Assembly: GCA_017420625.1 (NCBI GenBank)
Contig: JAFOIR010000374.1
Span: 1-8,977, forward strand
Source: Bacillota bacterium
GTDB taxonomy: Bacteria; Bacillota_A; Clostridia; Lachnospirales; Bianqueaceae
Direction: 5' to 3'
DNA length: 8,977 nucleotides
In this document: positions 6,005 through 8,977 of the stretch, piece by piece
Layout of the letters: each line of letters opens with the position of its first letter
Numbering within the stretch: position 1 is the first letter of the stretch
Made by a program: the position numbers and the translations under genes
Notes under the pieces: model-generated
What the model saw: only the letters and a program-made list of their open reading frames with translations
What the model was told of the DNA's origin: nothing
Database searches by the model: none

Positions 6005-6850
6005 TTATTCTTGACTGTCAAAATCCAGCACCATCTTGGCATATCTCTGAGTCTCTTCGATGGTCGCATTGTAGTAACGGACGTTTTTATTCACAGCGGC
6101 GATCTTTGCCATTTCTTCGTCGCTCAAAGTGAAATCAAAAATGTTGAAATTGTCCCGGATATGGGCGGGATTCTTGGATCCGGGAATAACCACATTCCCC
6201 ATCTGGATATGCCAGCGAAGGATGATCTGCGCATTGGTCTTACCGTATTTCTCTGCCAGGTCGGTGAAAACAGGCTCATTGATCAGATTCTTATCACCAT
6301 GTCCCAGCGGATACCAGGCCATCAGCCCCATGCCATTCTTATCAAGAACTTTTTTCAGCTCATCCTGCGGATAATATGGGTGAGCTTCCACCTGCACCAT
6401 CTGCGGTTTGATTTCAGCAGTTTCGATCAGCTCTTCCAACCAAGAGATAGGGAAGTTGGATACACCAAGAGCTTTCACCTTGCCTTCCTTGTAGGCTTTC
6501 TCCATCAGCTGGTAGCCTTTCTTCCAATTGCCGGCCGGTTGATGCAGGAACAGCAGATCCACGTAGTCGACACCCAGTCTCGCTAGTGTCCGGTCGATGG
6601 CATCCTCATCCTCGTATACGGTAGGCCACAACTTGGTTACCAGAAAAATTTCATCTCTGGCTACACCACTTTTACTGATGGCTCGTCCAACGGCTCTCTC
6701 ATTCATATATGCATTTGCGGTATCGATCAGACGGATTCCGTCCGCGAGAGCACTTAACACTGCGCTCTCTGTCTCCGCCGGCTTCAGCAGAAAAACACCG
6801 ATTCCATTCATGGGCATCTTATGAGCGTTGTTTAAAGTGAAATATTCCAT
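6005..6850 (-). CDS. aldo/keto reductase
   Basis: A 281-aa (alpha/beta)8-barrel NADPH-dependent reductase of the aldo/keto reductase superfamily, of normal length for the prostaglandin-F-synthase / 2,5-diketo-gluconate-reductase type. The catalytic tetrad is complete: Asp43, Tyr48 (LIDTANAY), Lys73 (VTK) and His103 (LFLHQ). The family signature LGVSNF is at 128-133, and the cofactor-binding IPGSKNPAHI is at 222-231. It reduces aldehydes or ketones in the cytoplasm; the true substrate cannot be read from sequence. AAAGGAG lies about 8 nt before the ATG. It is the first gene of a two-gene unit with the SDR, and a LysR-type gene is divergent from it, which suggests control by that regulator. Confidence 0.94.
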   Translation of the reverse strand: MEYFTLNNAHKMPMNGIGVFLLKPAETESAVLSALADGIRLIDTANAYMNERAVGRAISKSGVARDEIFLVTKLWPTVYEDEDAIDRTLARLGVDYVDLLFLHQPAGNWKKGYQLMEKAYKEGKVKALGVSNFPISWLEELIETAEIKPQMVQVEAHPYYPQDELKKVLDKNGMGLMAWYPLGHGDKNLINEPVFTDLAEKYGKTNAQIILRWHIQMGNVVIPGSKNPAHIRDNFNIFDFTLSDEEMAKIAAVNKNVRYYNATIEETQRYAKMVLDFDSQE

Positions 6851-7028
6851 GGCTGATCTCCTTTCTCTCCTTGTTCCTGTCTCTCATATGAGATATAATT
6901 ATAATAGGAACTATGTTTACCTGGTGTTTCGTTCTCTTGATGCTTAGATTATATGATAGAATCAGAGAAAAGTACAATGCCAATTCCGTCATGTCACTAT
7001 AACTTTCACTTATAGCAAAGGAGCATTG
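6851..7028. promoter_or_regulatory. divergent promoter/operator region between reductase operon and LysR gene
   Basis: On the minus strand TATAAT at 6903-6898 is a consensus -10 for the reductase operon without a recognisable -35. The 12-bp perfect palindrome TCTCATATGAGA (6882-6893) covers the expected start site near 6891. On the LysR side, CTATAA (6997-7002) and TTATAG (7010-7015) form an inverted repeat with a 7-bp spacer just before the ribosome site, which could be an autoregulatory site. GATT (6947-6950) and AATC (6960-6963) form another weak dyad. LysR proteins usually bind T-N11-A dyads between divergent genes. No clear promoter was found for the LysR gene. Confidence 0.5.
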
Positions 7029-7907
7029 ATGATCGAAATATATCTGTTGGAGCAGTTGACTGCATTCCGGCAATATGGTACCCTGTCCGAAGCAGCCAAA
7101 CATCTTCATATCTCTCAGCCCGCGCTGAGCCGATCTATGCAGAAGCTCGAAGAAGTTCTGGACGTAAAGCTTTTTGAACGTTCCAAAAACCGGATCGGCC
7201 TTTCAGCTGCCGGTCTGTTGGCAGCTGATCTTGCCGGCCGCATCCTGCAGTCCGAAGAAGAGATGATCACCGCTGTTCGGAACTACGACCGAAGTCTCAA
7301 TACCATCTCCGTGGGTTACTGTGCACCCGGTCCCATGATGGCCTTCTCCCCACAGATCACATCGCGGTATTCCGGTATGATGATCTCTTCTGAAATGGAC
7401 GAGGAAGAGGCACTGGTTCATGGTTTAATATCCAGAAAGTATCAGATGATCATTTTGTCCTACCGCCCGGAGCAGGAAAACTTTCTTTCGATCCCCTGTG
7501 GAACGGAATCGCTTTTTCTTTCTGTGATTCCGGCTCACCCTGCCGCGGTATATGAAAAGACGGGCGTTTCCTTCCATGATATGAACGGCGAAACCTTCCT
7601 GATGGCCGCCGATGTTGGTATATGGGAAAAAATCAAAGCAGAAAAAATGCCGGACTCACGATTGATCCGGCAAAAAGATCTGGATCTGCTGAAAGAAGTG
7701 GTGAACTCCTCTTCTCTTGCTGCTTTTGCAACGGACATCAGTCTTCGCCTAAACGGACCGGATTACCGGGCCGGGAGGATCATGATTCCCTTTACCGATC
7801 CGGAGGCAACCGTTCATTATTACTGTGTCTGTTTAAAAGAGAATGAAAACAGACTGGAGGATTGGTTTACTTTTTTACGGCAGTTTTTCTGCCAGACCGA
7901 TCTGTGA
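7029..7907 (+). CDS. LysR-type transcriptional regulator
   Basis: A 292-aa regulator of normal LysR length. Residues 1-60 are the winged helix-turn-helix (AFRQYGTLSEAAKHLHISQ, PALSRSMQKLEEVL, KLFERSKNRIGLSAAG). A linker helix runs to about 90 and the ligand-sensing domain follows (NTISVGYCAPGPM from 91). A TTG codon at 7026 precedes the ATG in frame; the ATG at 7029 is preferred because AAAGGAG (7017-7023) is then at the normal 5-nt spacing. It is divergent from the reductase/dehydrogenase pair and is the likely activator or repressor of it and of itself; the ligand is unknown. Its last 33 bp overlap the end of the convergent gene, and no terminator was found after it. Confidence 0.93.
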   Translation: MIEIYLLEQLTAFRQYGTLSEAAKHLHISQPALSRSMQKLEEVLDVKLFERSKNRIGLSAAGLLAADLAGRILQSEEEMITAVRNYDRSLNTISVGYCAPGPMMAFSPQITSRYSGMMISSEMDEEEALVHGLISRKYQMIILSYRPEQENFLSIPCGTESLFLSVIPAHPAAVYEKTGVSFHDMNGETFLMAADVGIWEKIKAEKMPDSRLIRQKDLDLLKEVVNSSSLAAFATDISLRLNGPDYRAGRIMIPFTDPEATVHYYCVCLKENENRLEDWFTFLRQFFCQTDL

Positions 7908-8977
7908 TCCGCCGTAAAAGTTTAATCCTTCGATCGTATAGGTTCCCATATAGACCCATCGTTTATCCGGCAGCATATATGCACCGTAAGACTCCGGACC
8001 GGTGTATGAAAGATAATATGGCTGCGCCTGATGAATCAACGCTTCTTCATGATCCGTAAAATAGGTACTCAATTCTTTCAGACGTTGGAGGGCATCTTCT
8101 TTTTCCATCTCTTCCCATAGATCCGAATCGATTTTTGGTTGATAGAAGTAGAAAATCATTCCATCCGTGGCAATCAAGCAATAGATAGTCGAAGACAGAG
8201 GAATGTCCTCCAGGTATGGTTGGGCAGAAACCTCATATCCTCCAGGCCGGGAATAAGATCCGTTGATCTCTTGACACGAAAACCGATAATAAGATTCTCT
8301 TTCTCCCAGAGAGAAACACTCTTTAGCGATCAGCAGTGCTTCTTCCTTGGTAATGCTCTTCTCTGGATCCGGAGTATAAGCAAGAAAGTCAATTCCCATC
8401 AATTCACCGGTTCGTGCATTAATTTCAAAAGTACCTTCCCGGTTATTGGTTTGAAAAAAGTATATATCTCTGCGGGTACAGATGGATGGGTTATACATGC
8501 TTTGCATCCATGTCCCATCATACTGAACGCCCTGAAACATGCATGAAGCCGTTTCTTTACGAGGATAGTTGGAAATAGAATAGTATGGATTACTATTGTC
8601 ATTTCGCCAGAAGACCGGTTCTTCTTCCCAGCTGAGAAACTCATAAGGACAATCATCCGGCAATGAAGCATAGAAAGGAGAATTTTCCCAGATTGTCCGA
8701 TATTCATCCTCAGAAATTTCGTATGCTGTGATTCCTTCCGGAGAAGGGTCATCATTCCAGGATGGCTGAGCCTCCTTCAGAAGAAATGAAAGCAAGTCTC
8801 CCTGATCGGTTTGCAGAACTCCTTCCAGAGCCAGGGTTCCATCTTTTATCCAGATCAAAAAGCTGATTGCACTGTCGCTCTGATGTTCGACGGAAGAAGG
8901 AACGGATGTCAGCAGAAAATCCATCAGATTGGTTTCTTCTTTTATCCTGATCAGTTTCTCCAGCATAAACTGCAGCG
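7875..8977 (-). CDS. unrecognised protein with PepSY-like segment, N-terminus outside window
   Basis: The frame is open to the window edge. The first visible ATG (8966) gives 363 aa, but no ribosome site lies in the 11 bases before it, so the start is probably outside. No family was firmly recognised. The segment REGTFEINARTGELMGIDFL (176-195) followed by SITKEEALLIAKECF resembles the strand-turn-helix pattern of PepSY/YcdB-type domains found in secreted or membrane-anchored Firmicute proteins. The visible part is rich in Tyr, Trp and acidic residues and has no membrane segment; a signal or anchor could lie upstream. The C-terminus is YGGSQIGLAEKLP. It converges on the LysR gene and overlaps it by 33 bp. 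Confidence 0.75.
   Translation of the reverse strand, partial: LQFMLEKLIRIKEETNLMDFLLTSVPSSVEHQSDSAISFLIWIKDGTLALEGVLQTDQGDLLSFLLKEAQPSWNDDPSPEGITAYEISEDEYRTIWENSPFYASLPDDCPYEFLSWEEEPVFWRNDNSNPYYSISNYPRKETASCMFQGVQYDGTWMQSMYNPSICTRRDIYFFQTNNREGTFEINARTGELMGIDFLAYTPDPEKSITKEEALLIAKECFSLGERESYYRFSCQEINGSYSRPGGYEVSAQPYLEDIPLSSTIYCLIATDGMIFYFYQPKIDSDLWEEMEKEDALQRLKELSTYFTDHEEALIHQAQPYYLSYTGPESYGAYMLPDKRWVYMGTYTIEGLNFYGGSQIGLAEKLP
7879..7893. repeat. hairpin inside the convergent gene overlap
   Basis: GGCAG (7879-7883) and CTGCC (7889-7893) flank five T residues, making a perfect 5-bp stem within the 33-bp overlap of the LysR gene and the convergent gene. On neither strand is it followed by a T run, so it is not a standard terminator. 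Confidence 0.4.

Noticed and set aside
5986..6069. 28-codon N-terminal extension of the SDR
   Set aside because: It would overlap the reductase coding sequence, and the strong TAGGAGGC site points to the ATG at 5985, where the Rossmann fold begins.
5888..6586. 232-aa plus-strand open frame
   Set aside because: Antisense to the aldo/keto reductase and SDR genes, both of which have complete catalytic residues; it spans their junction without any family signal.
7026..7028. TTG as the LysR start codon
   Set aside because: It would be only 2 nt from the AAAGGAG site, while the adjacent in-frame ATG at 7029 has normal spacing.
1..8977. CRISPR array, tRNA, rRNA or phage module
   Set aside because: No regularly spaced repeats, no cloverleaf-like sequence and no phage structural or integrase motifs were seen on either strand.

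Overview
The window looks like a chromosomal stretch from a mid-GC Firmicute, probably an anaerobic gut Clostridia/Lachnospiraceae-type bacterium. The grounds are strong AGGAGG-type ribosome sites, compact gene spacing, short rho-independent terminators, an IS110 element and the mix of protein families. No ribosomal or tRNA gene is present to fix the taxonomy, so this is an inference.

Layout. (1) Bases 1 to about 323 hold the left end of an IS110-family insertion sequence on the minus strand. The first 16 codons of its DEDD transposase run off the window edge, and about 270 nt of non-coding, highly foldable sequence lies in front of them. This is where IS110-group elements encode their bridge RNA. 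(2) 336-1859 (+): a 507-aa atypical extended SDR (NAD-dependent epimerase/dehydratase) with a cysteine-rich, zinc-ribbon-like tail, closed by a clear terminator. (3) 1897-2981 (+): a promoter region with two near-identical 14-bp boxes exactly 20 bp apart, driving a two-module VOC (glyoxalase/epimerase fold) protein. (4) 2978-5017 (-): a 679-aa protein that joins a GH20 beta-N-acetylhexosaminidase catalytic domain to a complete inositol-monophosphatase-family domain. It meets the VOC gene tail to tail with a 4-bp overlap. (5) 5161-6850 (-): a two-gene unit, aldo/keto reductase then short-chain dehydrogenase, ended by a strong hairpin terminator. (6) 7029-7907 (+): a divergently transcribed LysR-type regulator, the natural candidate controller of that unit. 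(7) 7875-8977 (-): the C-terminal part of an unrecognised protein with a PepSY-like segment, overlapping the LysR gene tail to tail by 33 bp.

How it works together. The reductase/dehydrogenase pair with its divergent LysR gene is a typical small carbonyl- or alcohol-metabolism module whose real substrate cannot be read from sequence. The epimerase and VOC genes sit side by side but have their own terminator and promoter, so they are separate units.

The two most interesting signals are the IS110 left end and the GH20-phosphatase fusion. In the IS110 left end, a 5' hairpin, a long interrupted stem with an internal loop, and a loop strand matching the flank next to a CT dinucleotide fit the published bridge-RNA plan. 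In the fusion, both active sites look intact.
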